Part shown: piece after piece, positions 16,885-28,826 of the stretch
How positions within the stretch are numbered: position 1 is the stretch's first letter
How the letters are laid out: each line of letters opens with the position of its first letter
Source of the DNA: Sapientia aquatica
GTDB taxonomy: Bacteria; Pseudomonadota; Gammaproteobacteria; Burkholderiales; Burkholderiaceae_D
Direction of reading: 5' to 3'
Length of the DNA: 64,000 nucleotides
Assembly: GCF_004358105.1 (NCBI RefSeq)
Contig: NZ_SMYL01000005.1
Span: forward strand, 186,001 to 250,000
Notes under the pieces: generated by a model
The model's database searches: none
What the model was told of the DNA's origin: nothing
What the model saw: the letters and a program-made list of their open reading frames with translations, nothing else
Made by a program: the position numbers and the translations under genes

Positions 16885-18441
16885 ATGAATCTTACTCAAG
16901 CACTGCATCATGGATTGCGGGAGCGACCTCATCAAACGGCGACCGTATTTCGTAAACGTCGGCAAACCTATACTCAATTTGTGGAGCGCGTCGCACGCTT
17001 TGCCGGGCTGTTGCAAGGAGTGGCTGTTAAGCGTGGGGCGCGGGTCGCTATCTTGAGTTTGAATTCGGATTATTACCTTGAGTATTTATATGGCTGCTTT
17101 TGGGCGGGGGCGGTGATTAATCCGGTCAATATTCGCTGGACCGTCAACGAAATTGCTTATTCACTCGACGATTGCACCACGGCGGTATTACTCGTTGACG
17201 ACACCTTTAAACATTTGATTGAGCCCTTGCGTACTTTATCGAGTTCGTTACAAACCGTGATTTATATCGGTGAGGCCGCTTGCCCAGAAGGGATGCTCAG
17301 TTTCACTACGTTGATGCAGGACGCGCCAGCTGTGCCGGATGCTAATGTAAATGAACAAGACTTAGCCGCTATTTTATATACCGGCGGGACAACAGGTCAG
17401 CCTAAGGGTGTGATGCTCAGTCACGCTAATTTATGCTCAGATGCGTTGAGTGCGATTGAGGTATTCCAAAGTGGCAAAATGGTCACTGGCTTACTGACGG
17501 TTCCGCTATTTCATGTTGGTGGAATTGCGGTATTGATTCAACTAATAACCCGATTGTCGACGGCGATTGTTCTGCCATCTTTTTCATCCAAAGCGGTACT
17601 AGCCATGATTGAGAAAGAGGAGGTGACGGAGTGCTTTCTAGTTCCGACGATGATCAAGATGCTAATAGAAGATTCTGATTTTGCTAAGTACGACACGTCG
17701 AGTTTGATTCAGATCTTTTATGGTGCCGCACCGATCGACAGCAATTTATTAAATCGTGCAATTACACAATTTCCTCGTACCGATTTTGCTCAGGTGTACG
17801 GTATGACCGAGCTCTCGCCAGTGGTTGCGGTGTTGCCTTCTTGGTACCACACGGTGGATGGACAAAAGCAGGGCAAGTTGGGTGCAGCCGGACGTCCTAT
17901 ACCCAACGCAGAGATCAAAGTCGTGAATGAGGTTGGTGAGGAGGTCGCAAGCGGTAGCTTCGGCGAAATTATTGCCCGCGGCCCGATGCGGATGATGGGA
18001 TATTGGAACAAGCCAAAGCAAACGGCCAAAGCGTTGCGTAACGGCTGGATGCACACCGGCGACGCAGGATACATCGACGCTGATGGTTTTTTATACGTAG
18101 TTGATCGGCTCAAAGACATGATCGTCACCGGTGGCGAGAACGTGTATTCGGCTGAAGTAGAAAACGCGATTTTAACATTACCGCAAATTTCGCAGTGTGC
18201 AGTCGTCGGTGTGCCGGACGACAAATGGGGCGAGCGGGTGCACGCGGTAGTGGTATTGCGCGACGGTCAAACGATCAACGATCAAGCGATTATTACCCAT
18301 TGTAGAAAAATCATTGCCGGCTACAAGTGCCCGAGCAGTATCGAATACCGTTCAGCCTTGCCAATCTCCGCAGCAGGAAAAATATTGAAATACGAATTGC
18401 GCGATCCACACTGGCAAGGCCGATCCCGCAAGGTTGGGTAG
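16885..18441 (+). CDS. Acyl-CoA synthetase (AMP-forming, FadD-like)
   Basis: A 518-residue ANL-superfamily ligase that activates a carboxylic acid to its CoA thioester via an acyl-AMP. Motifs in order: P-loop YTGGTTGQPKGVMLSH, QVYGMTELSP, WMHTGDAGYIDADGFLYVVD, RLKDMIVTGGENVYSAEVE and the late catalytic Lys in SAAGKILKYELR. The ATG at 16885 is chosen because CGGAGA lies at the right distance; an in-frame ATG at 16867 has no such site. It stands at the head of the catabolic island, preceded by an operator copy. Acid chain length or type cannot be read from the sequence. Confidence 0.9.
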   Translation: MNLTQALHHGLRERPHQTATVFRKRRQTYTQFVERVARFAGLLQGVAVKRGARVAILSLNSDYYLEYLYGCFWAGAVINPVNIRWTVNEIAYSLDDCTTAVLLVDDTFKHLIEPLRTLSSSLQTVIYIGEAACPEGMLSFTTLMQDAPAVPDANVNEQDLAAILYTGGTTGQPKGVMLSHANLCSDALSAIEVFQSGKMVTGLLTVPLFHVGGIAVLIQLITRLSTAIVLPSFSSKAVLAMIEKEEVTECFLVPTMIKMLIEDSDFAKYDTSSLIQIFYGAAPIDSNLLNRAITQFPRTDFAQVYGMTELSPVVAVLPSWYHTVDGQKQGKLGAAGRPIPNAEIKVVNEVGEEVASGSFGEIIARGPMRMMGYWNKPKQTAKALRNGWMHTGDAGYIDADGFLYVVDRLKDMIVTGGENVYSAEVENAILTLPQISQCAVVGVPDDKWGERVHAVVVLRDGQTINDQAIITHCRKIIAGYKCPSSIEYRSALPISAAGKILKYELRDPHWQGRSRKVG

Positions 18442-18459
18442 TCTACGAATTCACTTCAT

Positions 18460-18489
18460 CTGGGGCGCTGCGCTGGATTGGCGCCCCAG
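18460..18489 (+). terminator. Hairpin after the acyl-CoA synthetase gene
   Basis: Arms CTGGGGCGC (18460-18468) and GCGCCCCAG (18481-18489) form a GC-rich 9-bp stem 18 bases after the stop codon. No T-run follows, so it may be a weak or rho-assisted terminator. Confidence 0.45.
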
Positions 18490-18544
18490 TCTCTAGATAC
18501 ATCGGTGTCAACCACGTTATCTAAAGCATTATTCAAGCAGCGGA

Positions 18545-18562
18545 AACGTCGGTTCCGACGAT
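18545..18562. promoter_or_regulatory. Catabolic-island operator, copy 2
   Basis: AACGTC-GGTTCC-GACGAT, about 93 bases before the thiolase-like gene at 18655. Same CGTC-N6-GACGAT pattern and spacing as the other five copies. Confidence 0.65.
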
Positions 18563-18654
18563 GCGACTGCTAGGCTTCCAAATTTACACTTCCTTGTCTG
18601 AGTGCTTGAACGCGAGCGCGGCTAAATATGCATTTATAAAAAAGGAGTCAGGAG

Positions 18655-20196
18655 ATGAATTCGGTGCTTAAGCCTTTCAATATTCCGGTCATCGTTGGTG
18701 TTGGTGAAATCACCGATCGGTTGCATGAAATTAGTCAAGGGATGGAGCCGGTCGAATTAATGGCCGAAGCCCTACGTCGTGCTCAATCGGACGCCGGTGC
18801 AGAGCTACTCGCTGGCGTTGATTCGTTGGATGTGGTGTCCGAATATTCATGGCCTTATCACGATGTGCCATCTTTACTTAGCGAGCGCCTTGGTATTGAT
18901 CCGCAGCGGCGCTTATATGGCGACGCCGGCGGCGAGAGTCCGCTGCGCTTTATTCACGAGGCGGCCTTGCGCATTGCGCGTGGCGAGAGCAAAGTGGCCG
19001 CCATCGTTGGTGCTGAATCCAATTACACGGTCAATACAGCAGCTAAAGCGGGCATTGATTTGCCTTGGTCCGTGCGTGATCCGCAAGCCAAATTGATGCG
19101 CGGCGCCGATATTGTGGATGAATTAGCCGTCAAACATGGCATGGTGAGCCCGGTCAATGTGTACCCGTTTTATGAAAACGCCAGTCAAGCTGACTGGGGA
19201 CAAACGCAAGGACAAGCATTACGCGAATCAGCCGAATTATGGTCGCGCTATTCCAGCGTAGCGGCCAACAATCCGTATTCGTGGATTAACAAAGAGTACT
19301 CGCCCAGTGAGATCGCCACTGTCGCGCCCAATAATCGTTTAATTGCTTGGCCCTATACCAAATACATGGTCGCAAATCCCATGGTCAATATGGGAGCGGC
19401 CGTGTTGGTGACTAGTTTGGGATACGCAATTGCCCAAGGAATTGCTCCTAGTAAATTGATCTACATCGTCGGTGGCGCTGCTGCCAAAGAACCACGTGAT
19501 TATCTCAAGCGCGATCAATTCCGTCATTCGCATGCTCAAGATGCAGTATTGAGAGCAGCATTGGAATTGGTTGGCGGACACGTTCAGGATTTTTCCATGT
19601 TGGAGTTGTATAGCTGCTTCCCAGTCGTGCCGAAAATGGCGCGTCGCACTTTAGGCTTGCCCGTTAGTGCGCAAATGACTTCTACCGGTGGTTTGAGCTT
19701 TTTTGGTGCACCACTCAATAACTACATGACGCACGCGGCCGCTGGCTTGGTGCGTTCACTGCGCGCTCAAGCCAATAATCAAGCCAATAATCAAGCCAAT
19801 AATCTGGCGTTGTTGTACGGGCAGGGCGAATTCGTGACCAAACACCACGCCTTAGTGCTGTCCTCAAGCTTGCCGGATACTGATTTACTGACTAATCAAT
19901 ATAGTGTGCAAAACATCGCCGACGAGCTCTGCGGACCGGTGCCGCCGTTAGTTTACTCATATCATGGTGTGGCAACCTTAGAAACTTTCACCATCGTTTA
20001 TGGCCGTGACGGTAAGCCAGAATTTGGCACCGCAATTGGATTGACACCCAATGGAGAACGGTTGATGGCGCGGATTCCAGCTAGTGACGAAGCCAGTATC
20101 GCCTATTTGACTAATTTAAATAATGCGCCAGTGGGTAGCGCTGGCGACGTAGTTGATGGTGGCGACGGACTATTGCATTGGAGGGTGAGGAACTAG
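18655..20196 (+). CDS. Thiolase-like protein (acetyl-CoA acetyltransferase family) lacking the usual nucleophilic Cys
   Basis: A 513-residue thiolase-superfamily protein, longer than canonical thiolases (about 390), resembling the SCP-x-like group. An AGGAG site lies 5 bases before the ATG. The N-terminal half runs VIVGVGEITDR, then GDAGGESPLRFIHEAALRIA and VGAESNY. At the position where thiolases have the acylated Cys (usually CASG) this protein reads DAGGES, so classical thiolytic chemistry is doubtful. The C-terminal half holds ELYSCFPVVPKMARR. A 12-base unit is repeated three times at 19768-19803, giving QANN x3 in a likely surface loop. It may be a carbon-carbon bond enzyme for a branched or side-chain substrate, or non-catalytic. 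Confidence 0.8.
   Translation: MNSVLKPFNIPVIVGVGEITDRLHEISQGMEPVELMAEALRRAQSDAGAELLAGVDSLDVVSEYSWPYHDVPSLLSERLGIDPQRRLYGDAGGESPLRFIHEAALRIARGESKVAAIVGAESNYTVNTAAKAGIDLPWSVRDPQAKLMRGADIVDELAVKHGMVSPVNVYPFYENASQADWGQTQGQALRESAELWSRYSSVAANNPYSWINKEYSPSEIATVAPNNRLIAWPYTKYMVANPMVNMGAAVLVTSLGYAIAQGIAPSKLIYIVGGAAAKEPRDYLKRDQFRHSHAQDAVLRAALELVGGHVQDFSMLELYSCFPVVPKMARRTLGLPVSAQMTSTGGLSFFGAPLNNYMTHAAAGLVRSLRAQANNQANNQANNLALLYGQGEFVTKHHALVLSSSLPDTDLLTNQYSVQNIADELCGPVPPLVYSYHGVATLETFTIVYGRDGKPEFGTAIGLTPNGERLMARIPASDEASIAYLTNLNNAPVGSAGDVVDGGDGLLHWRVRN
19768..19803 (+). repeat. In-frame tandem repeat, 12 bp x 3
   Basis: CAAGCCAATAAT occurs three times head to tail inside the thiolase-like gene and encodes QANN three times. 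It keeps the frame and looks like recent slippage expansion. Confidence 0.9.
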
Positions 20197-20650
20197 GGCG
20201 TGTTGACATAGGATTTGGGAGGTGTGGTCAATCCAAATCGTGGGCTGGCAGGGCGAAAGAAACTTTGGTCGCTAAGAAAGCTTCCCTTGCAAGCTAAGTT
20301 CGTTGCGCAGGCGTGCTGCAGGCACCAAGAAACTTCTGCTACATCGGAGCGCTGTTGGGGTTGGTGCCACAACAAGTGGTTCAACGCTGCCCAGCAAGTG
20401 TTTTGGTGTGAATCCGCAGGGAAAGGGGCTTAATGGGCGCATGGCTGCGCTGCTAACAGCGCAGCCATGCGTCGCAGTATGCGCCTTGACCTGGATCTAT
20501 TCTGTCGCTTTCGCACCCTCCAATCCTATGGCAGCACGCGCTAGATTCGAAAAGATATCGATTCAATTCGATCCGACCAATTTGTGCTGTTAATTAGACG
20601 TTCATGAAGCGGCACTAGCGAGAACATAAATGACACCGATAGGATATTCA
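20197..20650. other. Intergenic stretch with one long hairpin
   Basis: This 454-base gap between the thiolase-like and crotonase genes holds no convincing gene. Its main feature is a perfect 15-bp stem at 20438-20471, annotated separately. No copy of the island operator is present here. Confidence 0.5.
20438..20471. repeat. Perfect 15-bp inverted repeat (hairpin, no T-run)
   Basis: Arms CGCATGGCTGCGCTG (20438-20452) and CAGCGCAGCCATGCG (20457-20471) around loop CTAA. It is very stable but not followed by T, so it may be a 3' RNA-stability element, a rho-assisted terminator, or a protein site. Confidence 0.7.
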
Positions 20651-21457
20651 ATGATTGCAGAATCAACCCCAGCCGCAAGCTTCGATGCTGCTGTTTTATT
20701 TGAACGTATTGATAACCACATTGCACTGGTTACACTCAACCGCGCCCAAGCACGCAATGCCATTAATGGAGCGGTCGCACAGGCCTTGGACAGTATTGTG
20801 CGGGCAACAGAAAATGATCCACAGATCAGAGCGGTGATACTCACCGGCGCTGGCGCTGGTGTGTTTTGTGCAGGAGCTGACTTGAAAGAGCTCGCATCGG
20901 GCAAGGGATCAAGTTTAAGTACAGAGAACGGCGGCTTTGCTGGTTTTGTGTTCGCAAAGCGTTCCAAACCGTGGATTGCCGCCGTGAATGGTAAGGCAAT
21001 CGGTGGTGGATTTGAGCTTGCCTTGGCCTGCGATTTGGTCGTGGCGTCGGACTCAGCGAGTTTTTGTTTGCCTGAAGTGTCGCGCGGTTTAGTGGCGATT
21101 GCCGGTGGCGTGATGCGTTTGCCGCGCCAATTGCCGCGGGCTATCGCGCTGGAATTGATCGCGACAGGTGCACCATTAACTGCCCAACGTGCGGAGCACT
21201 TCGGGCTGGTTAATCGCGTGGTGGGAGCAGAATTCTTGTTATATGAAACGCTGGCGTTAGCACAAGCGATTGTGAATAACGCACCGATTGCAGTCTGCGA
21301 GAGCTTAAGCATTGCGCGTCAAACCTATGATTTATCGGAGTCTGAACTTAAGCAGCTCAGCTCAAATAGTTGGAACAAAGTAATTGCGAGCGACGATTTT
21401 ATCGAAGGCCCGCGCGCCTTCCTTGAAAAACGTGCTCCGAGTTGGACTGGCGCTTAA
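20651..21457 (+). CDS. Enoyl-CoA hydratase/isomerase (crotonase family)
   Basis: A 268-residue crotonase-fold protein, probably hydrating a 2-enoyl-CoA. Oxyanion-hole and active-site segments are CAGADLKELASGKG, NGKAIGGGFELALACDLVVA and the Glu in CLPEVSRGL. The ATG at 20651 has AGGA 7 bases before it; another ATG at 20630 is possible. It leads an operon with the acyl-CoA dehydrogenase, which starts 17 bases after its stop. Chain specificity is not evident. Confidence 0.88.
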   Translation: MIAESTPAASFDAAVLFERIDNHIALVTLNRAQARNAINGAVAQALDSIVRATENDPQIRAVILTGAGAGVFCAGADLKELASGKGSSLSTENGGFAGFVFAKRSKPWIAAVNGKAIGGGFELALACDLVVASDSASFCLPEVSRGLVAIAGGVMRLPRQLPRAIALELIATGAPLTAQRAEHFGLVNRVVGAEFLLYETLALAQAIVNNAPIAVCESLSIARQTYDLSESELKQLSSNSWNKVIASDDFIEGPRAFLEKRAPSWTGA

Positions 21458-21474
21458 TTAAGGATTCTGCTGCG

Positions 21475-23265
21475 ATGCCTACTTACGTTATTCCTCAACG
21501 CGACATGGAATTTGTCCTATACGAATTGCTCAACATTAAACAAACTCTGGCACAGCTGCCGGCCTTTACTGACGTGGATGTTGAGACGATTAATCAAACC
21601 ATTGATGCCGCTGGCCGTTTTGCTAAAGAAGTTTTGGCGCCGTTAAATGGTATCGGCGACGCGCAGGGTTGCAGCATTATTGATGGCAAGGTAAAAACAC
21701 CGGATGGATTTCCAGCCGCTTACCAACGCTTTGTCGAAGCCGGTTGGCCGACCTTATCCGCCTCGGAACAATACGGTGGACAGCACTTTCCCAGCGTTGT
21801 GACCAATGCCTTGTTTGAACTATTTCAGGCGGCTAATTTAAGTTGGTGCATGTTTGTGGGAATTGCTCATGGCGCGTACAAATGTATACATCGGTACGGC
21901 TCGTCCGAACTCAAGGCAATTTATTTACCGTACCTCGTCAATGGACAGTGGACTGCCACTATGTGTTTGACGGAGTCGCACTGCGGTTCTGATTTGGGAT
22001 TAATTCGTTCGCAAGCTGTGCCACAAAATGATGGCTCGTTTCGAATCACAGGTTCCAAAATATTTATCTCGGGTGGCGATCATGATTTAGCGCAAAACAT
22101 CGTGCATTTGGTGTTGGCGCGCTTGCCCGGTGCACCCGTTGGTAGCAAAGGAATTTCATTATTTCTGGTCCCTAAATTTGTCCCCAATGCCGACGGATCG
22201 TTGAAACCTCTTAATAACGTGACTGCAACTTCGCTCGAACATAAAACCGGTTTGCGCGGCAGCGCTACTTGCGCAATGAATTTTGACGGGGCGTCCGGCT
22301 GGCTCGTGGGCGAAGAAGGTCGCGGCGTAATGAATCTGTTCTTGATGATGAACGAAGCACGTCTTGGTGTCGGAATTCAGGCGGTTGGCGTGTCACAGCA
22401 GGCCCATCAAAACGCGGTGGACTACGCGCGCGAACGCTTGCAAATGCGTTCAGTGCGGGGGGCGAAATTTCCTGATCAAGCGGCTGACCCGATCATGGTC
22501 CATGCGGACGTGCGGCGCATGTTATTGACGCAAAAGGCGTGGACCGAGGGTGCGCGGATGTTGGTCTATTGGCTTTCGTTACAGTTAGATATTGAAGCGG
22601 CGCACCCTGATCCAATTGCACGCCGTCAAGCAGCTGATTTGGTGACATTGCTGACACCAGTTGCCAAAGCTTTTAGCTCCGAGAATGCCTCCAGTGTTGC
22701 CGACTTGACCGTACAAGTTTATGGTGGGCACGGCTATATGGTTGACTGCGGTGTTGAGCAATTTGTGCGGGATGCGCGGGTTCAGCAAATTTATGAAGGT
22801 ACCAATGGTATCCAAGCACAGGACTTATTGGGACGTAAGGTATTGGCCGATGGCGGAGAGAAACTTGGCGCATTGCTGCAACTTATTAGTGATTTTGTGG
22901 CTGATCACTGGACTAATTTAGCGATGCGTGAGTTTTTGAGTCCGCTAATCAATTTGCCGCAACAATTACTGCAATTGACGGAGCAGTTGACGCAGGCGGC
23001 GGACAATAATCCTGATGAAATTGGTGCCGCGGCCAACGATTATTTGCGCATTCTTGGTCACGTGGTCTTCGCCTATTTGTTCGCACGAGCTGCTGCTGTG
23101 GCGGGCGCTAAAATTGCATTTCACGATCCGTTTTATGGCGCCAAATTGGCTACAACGCGCTTTTACTTTGCCAAGCTATTACCCGAAGTGGCTTACCGCT
23201 TTCAGTCCGTGCAAGCTGGCACCGCTGTGCTAGATCAGTTGGAAGAAACGAGCTGGTTTCTGTAG
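21475..23265 (+). CDS. Acyl-CoA dehydrogenase, large type with extra C-terminal domain (DmdC-like)
   Basis: A 596-residue flavoprotein of the long acyl-CoA dehydrogenase group, about 200 residues longer than classic enzymes because of a C-terminal extension. Seen: MCLTESHCGSDLG (flavin contact), HKTGLRGSATCAMNFDGASG, and the catalytic Glu in QIYEGTNGIQAQDL. It oxidises an acyl-CoA to the enoyl-CoA and passes electrons to ETF, then to the ETF-QO at 838-2508. The ATG at 21475 is chosen because AAGGA precedes it and family similarity begins there. DmdC itself acts on methylmercaptopropionyl-CoA, but relatives have varied substrates, so that specificity is not claimed. Confidence 0.9.
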   Translation: MPTYVIPQRDMEFVLYELLNIKQTLAQLPAFTDVDVETINQTIDAAGRFAKEVLAPLNGIGDAQGCSIIDGKVKTPDGFPAAYQRFVEAGWPTLSASEQYGGQHFPSVVTNALFELFQAANLSWCMFVGIAHGAYKCIHRYGSSELKAIYLPYLVNGQWTATMCLTESHCGSDLGLIRSQAVPQNDGSFRITGSKIFISGGDHDLAQNIVHLVLARLPGAPVGSKGISLFLVPKFVPNADGSLKPLNNVTATSLEHKTGLRGSATCAMNFDGASGWLVGEEGRGVMNLFLMMNEARLGVGIQAVGVSQQAHQNAVDYARERLQMRSVRGAKFPDQAADPIMVHADVRRMLLTQKAWTEGARMLVYWLSLQLDIEAAHPDPIARRQAADLVTLLTPVAKAFSSENASSVADLTVQVYGGHGYMVDCGVEQFVRDARVQQIYEGTNGIQAQDLLGRKVLADGGEKLGALLQLISDFVADHWTNLAMREFLSPLINLPQQLLQLTEQLTQAADNNPDEIGAAANDYLRILGHVVFAYLFARAAAVAGAKIAFHDPFYGAKLATTRFYFAKLLPEVAYRFQSVQAGTAVLDQLEETSWFL

Positions 23266-23292
23266 CGCAAAATTACAACAGTGCGCTGGGCA

Positions 23293-23310
23293 AACGTCGT
23301 TTTCGACGAT
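23293..23310. promoter_or_regulatory. Catabolic-island operator, copy 3
   Basis: AACGTC-GTTTTC-GACGAT, 135 bases before the thiolase start at 23445, in the gap after the dehydrogenase gene. Its position suggests the thiolase-FadJ-like unit has its own promoter. Confidence 0.65.
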
Positions 23311-23444
23311 GTCGTGTGGTGAGTCGCCCGCTACAGTGGTCCCCAACCAAGGCTTTTCTTACTAACGCGATCAAGCAATGTCGATCTAATTCTTTCGCAA
23401 GCGACTCCGCGTAAATGGAGGGCTACGCCTCAAAAAGGGAATCA

Positions 23445-24650
23445 ATGAAAGCAGCATATATTTACGATCACGTCCGCACACCGCGCGGCAAAGGTCGCTC
23501 CGACGGGGCGATACACGAAATCACTCCGGTGCACTTAGTCAGCCAAGTGCTAGCCGCATTAAAAGATCGCAATCATTTTGACCCAACCGCCATTGAAGAC
23601 GTTGGCTTGGGAGTGGTGATGCCGGTGTCAGAGCAAGGCGCCGATATTACCCGTTCTGCTCTGCTTTGTGCTGGTTATGGCGATAGCGTCACGGGCTTTC
23701 AGCTCAACCGCTTTTGTACTTCCGCACTCGATACTGTAAAGCTGTGCCACGCCATGATTGTGTCTGGTCAAGTGCAGGCCGCGATAGGTGGCGGGGTGGA
23801 ATCGATGTCGCGTGTGACGATAGGATCGGACGGTGGCGCCAGTTACAGTGATCCACAGGTTGGCCGGCACTTTCCCTATATTCCCAATGGCGTGGCTGCT
23901 GATTTAATGGCGACCTTGGATGGTTTTACTCGTCAACAAATCGATGCCTATGCGCTTGAAAGTCAGCAGCGCGCTGCGGTGGCCCAAATCAGGGGCTATT
24001 TCGACCAGTCGCTCGTCCCGGTGCGCGATGTCTTGGGAGACATATTGCTGTACCAAGACGAAGCACTGCGGCCAAGTATTTCGATGGCCGATCTGAGCAA
24101 ACTAAAGCCTGCTTTTGCGGCGCTGGGTGAAGCCGGTTTTGATTCGATCCTACTACAGCGCTATCCGCATTTAGAAAGTGTGCAACATGTGCATACCAAC
24201 GGAACTTCAAGCGGTATCGTAGACGGAGCAAGTGCGGTGTTGTTGGGTAGTGAGAGTTTTGGCAAGAGCAATGACTTACTGCCTCGCGCTCGTATCGTTG
24301 CAGTAGCTTCGTGTGCGACAGAGCCGCTGCTAAGTTTAGGTGGGCCAATTCCAGTTACATACAAAGTGCTGGCCCACGCGAAAATGAGCATTCGCGATAT
24401 TGATTTATTTGAAGTCAACGAAGCTTTCGCTGTCGTCCCGATGCGCTACATGCGCCACTTTAATATTCCGCGCGACAAAATTAACGTCAATGGCGGTGCA
24501 ATTGCGCTCGGCCATCCGCTGGGTGCAACTGGCGTGATTCTGCTTGGCACGGTGTTGGACGAGTTGGAGCGACGTGATCTACGCACCGCCTTAATTACCT
24601 TATGTGCAGCGACTGGTCAGGCTACGGCGGTCATTATCGAGCGGATATAG
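23445..24650 (+). CDS. Acetyl-CoA acyltransferase (thiolase)
   Basis: A 401-residue thiolase. It has the acylated Cys in RFCTSALDTVKLC, GGGVESMSR, the His of GGAIALGHPLGATG, and a second Cys in TLCAATGQATAVIIERI, where most members have a CxGGG pattern. It should cleave 3-ketoacyl-CoA to acetyl-CoA plus a shortened acyl-CoA. The start is the ATG at 23445; the longer frame upstream lacks similarity. The FadJ-like fusion gene starts 47 bases later, giving the usual trifunctional pair. Distinct from the second thiolase at 38250. Confidence 0.9.
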   Translation: MKAAYIYDHVRTPRGKGRSDGAIHEITPVHLVSQVLAALKDRNHFDPTAIEDVGLGVVMPVSEQGADITRSALLCAGYGDSVTGFQLNRFCTSALDTVKLCHAMIVSGQVQAAIGGGVESMSRVTIGSDGGASYSDPQVGRHFPYIPNGVAADLMATLDGFTRQQIDAYALESQQRAAVAQIRGYFDQSLVPVRDVLGDILLYQDEALRPSISMADLSKLKPAFAALGEAGFDSILLQRYPHLESVQHVHTNGTSSGIVDGASAVLLGSESFGKSNDLLPRARIVAVASCATEPLLSLGGPIPVTYKVLAHAKMSIRDIDLFEVNEAFAVVPMRYMRHFNIPRDKINVNGGAIALGHPLGATGVILLGTVLDELERRDLRTALITLCAATGQATAVIIERI

Positions 24651-24697
24651 CGTTCTAGCGCCTACTTTGTTTTAAATCCTAATTCCTAAGTTTTACT

Positions 24698-27851
<3,154 letters not shown>

Positions 27852-28015
27852 TCACTTTTTTATCTAAATTTAAAGCCTAGCAAGCCTCGCCAGAATTGCC
27901 ACTGGCAGTTGGTTTGCACGATGTTATCAAACGCATTATTTATAGAATTGGCATAGACCAAAGAAGAATTTCCACCAACGAGTGGCTTTTCAAAGTAGTA
28001 CCAAAAGGAGACAGC

Positions 28016-28756
28016 ATGAAAATGCAAACAATGAAACAACGAGCAAACCGGGTCGGAGCAGCACTGGTTTTGTCCAGCGCAAGTTGGGTTGCGCAAGCTC
28101 AAAGCGCCGGCGACAATGTGCTCAGCTTGGGCTGGATACACATCATGCCGCAAAATCGATCTTCCCCGTCGATATTAGAAAGCGTCGCTGGCAAGCCGCA
28201 AAATATGGTTCTAGCCGGAACTGGCTCGGCTGTGCAAAATGGTGATACGGGCGGAATCAATTTAGCCCATTTTTTTACTGATAACTTTTCGATTGAGTCG
28301 GTCGGAGGTATTCCCAGTCCGCTCAAAACCAAAGGCGAGGGCAAACTAGCGCCATTTGGCGTTATTGGGCAAGCAACTCCCATGGCACCAACCCTGTTTG
28401 CGCGTTATCATTTTTGGGATTCAAAGGTGTCACTGCGCCCCTATCTTGGCATGGGGATCAACTACACCCGCTTTGTGCATAGTAAGCTGACTAATAACGC
28501 CTTTGTGGAAAGTGTGGGGGGACCAGGTAGTAGTGGAACCCTCTCGGTTTCTAGTTCTTGGAATCCAGCCTTTCTTGCAGGACTCAACTACGCCTTAGAT
28601 TCTCACTGGTCTTTGGGCTTATCGTTGAGCTATATCCCATTAAAAGAGACGGCCACGACGACCGTTACCACTGCAAACAAAGTCGTTATCGTAACGACGG
28701 GGGACGATAAGATCAGGCCAATCAGTACATATTTGAATCTTGCTTATTGCTTCTAA
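28016..28756 (+). CDS. OmpW family outer-membrane protein (paralogue)
   Basis: A 246-residue protein: signal peptide ending in WVAQAQ, mature start SAGDNVLSLGWIHIMPQ, beta-barrel strands with RPYLGMGINYTRF, and a C-terminal aromatic residue (YCF). The ATG at 28016 has AAGGAGACAG before it and opens directly into the signal peptide. OmpW relatives help hydrophobic compounds cross the outer membrane, which fits a position among acyl-CoA catabolic genes. It is related to the truncated gene at the window start. A strong terminator follows. Confidence 0.9.
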   Translation: MKMQTMKQRANRVGAALVLSSASWVAQAQSAGDNVLSLGWIHIMPQNRSSPSILESVAGKPQNMVLAGTGSAVQNGDTGGINLAHFFTDNFSIESVGGIPSPLKTKGEGKLAPFGVIGQATPMAPTLFARYHFWDSKVSLRPYLGMGINYTRFVHSKLTNNAFVESVGGPGSSGTLSVSSSWNPAFLAGLNYALDSHWSLGLSLSYIPLKETATTTVTTANKVVIVTTGDDKIRPISTYLNLAYCF

Positions 28757-28785
28757 GTTTCCTAAGAATGGCTGAATTAAATTAA

Positions 28786-28817
28786 CCCTTAGCAGCGCGA
28801 TCAAGTGCTGCTAAGGG
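28786..28817. terminator. Hairpin between convergent ompW and amidase genes
   Basis: Arms CCCTTAGCAGC (28786-28796) and GCTGCTAAGGG (28807-28817) pair perfectly. The T-run is short on either side, but the position between convergent genes supports a terminator. Confidence 0.65.
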
Positions 28818-28826
28818 AAATTAAGT

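Noticed and set aside
16696-17016. Minus-strand open frame over the acyl-CoA synthetase start
   Set aside because: It is a shadow of the real gene on the other strand and of the operator region.
19768-19803. Short tandem repeat considered as a CRISPR or minisatellite array
   Set aside because: The units are only 12 bases, have no spacers and keep the reading frame; it is an in-gene slippage repeat.
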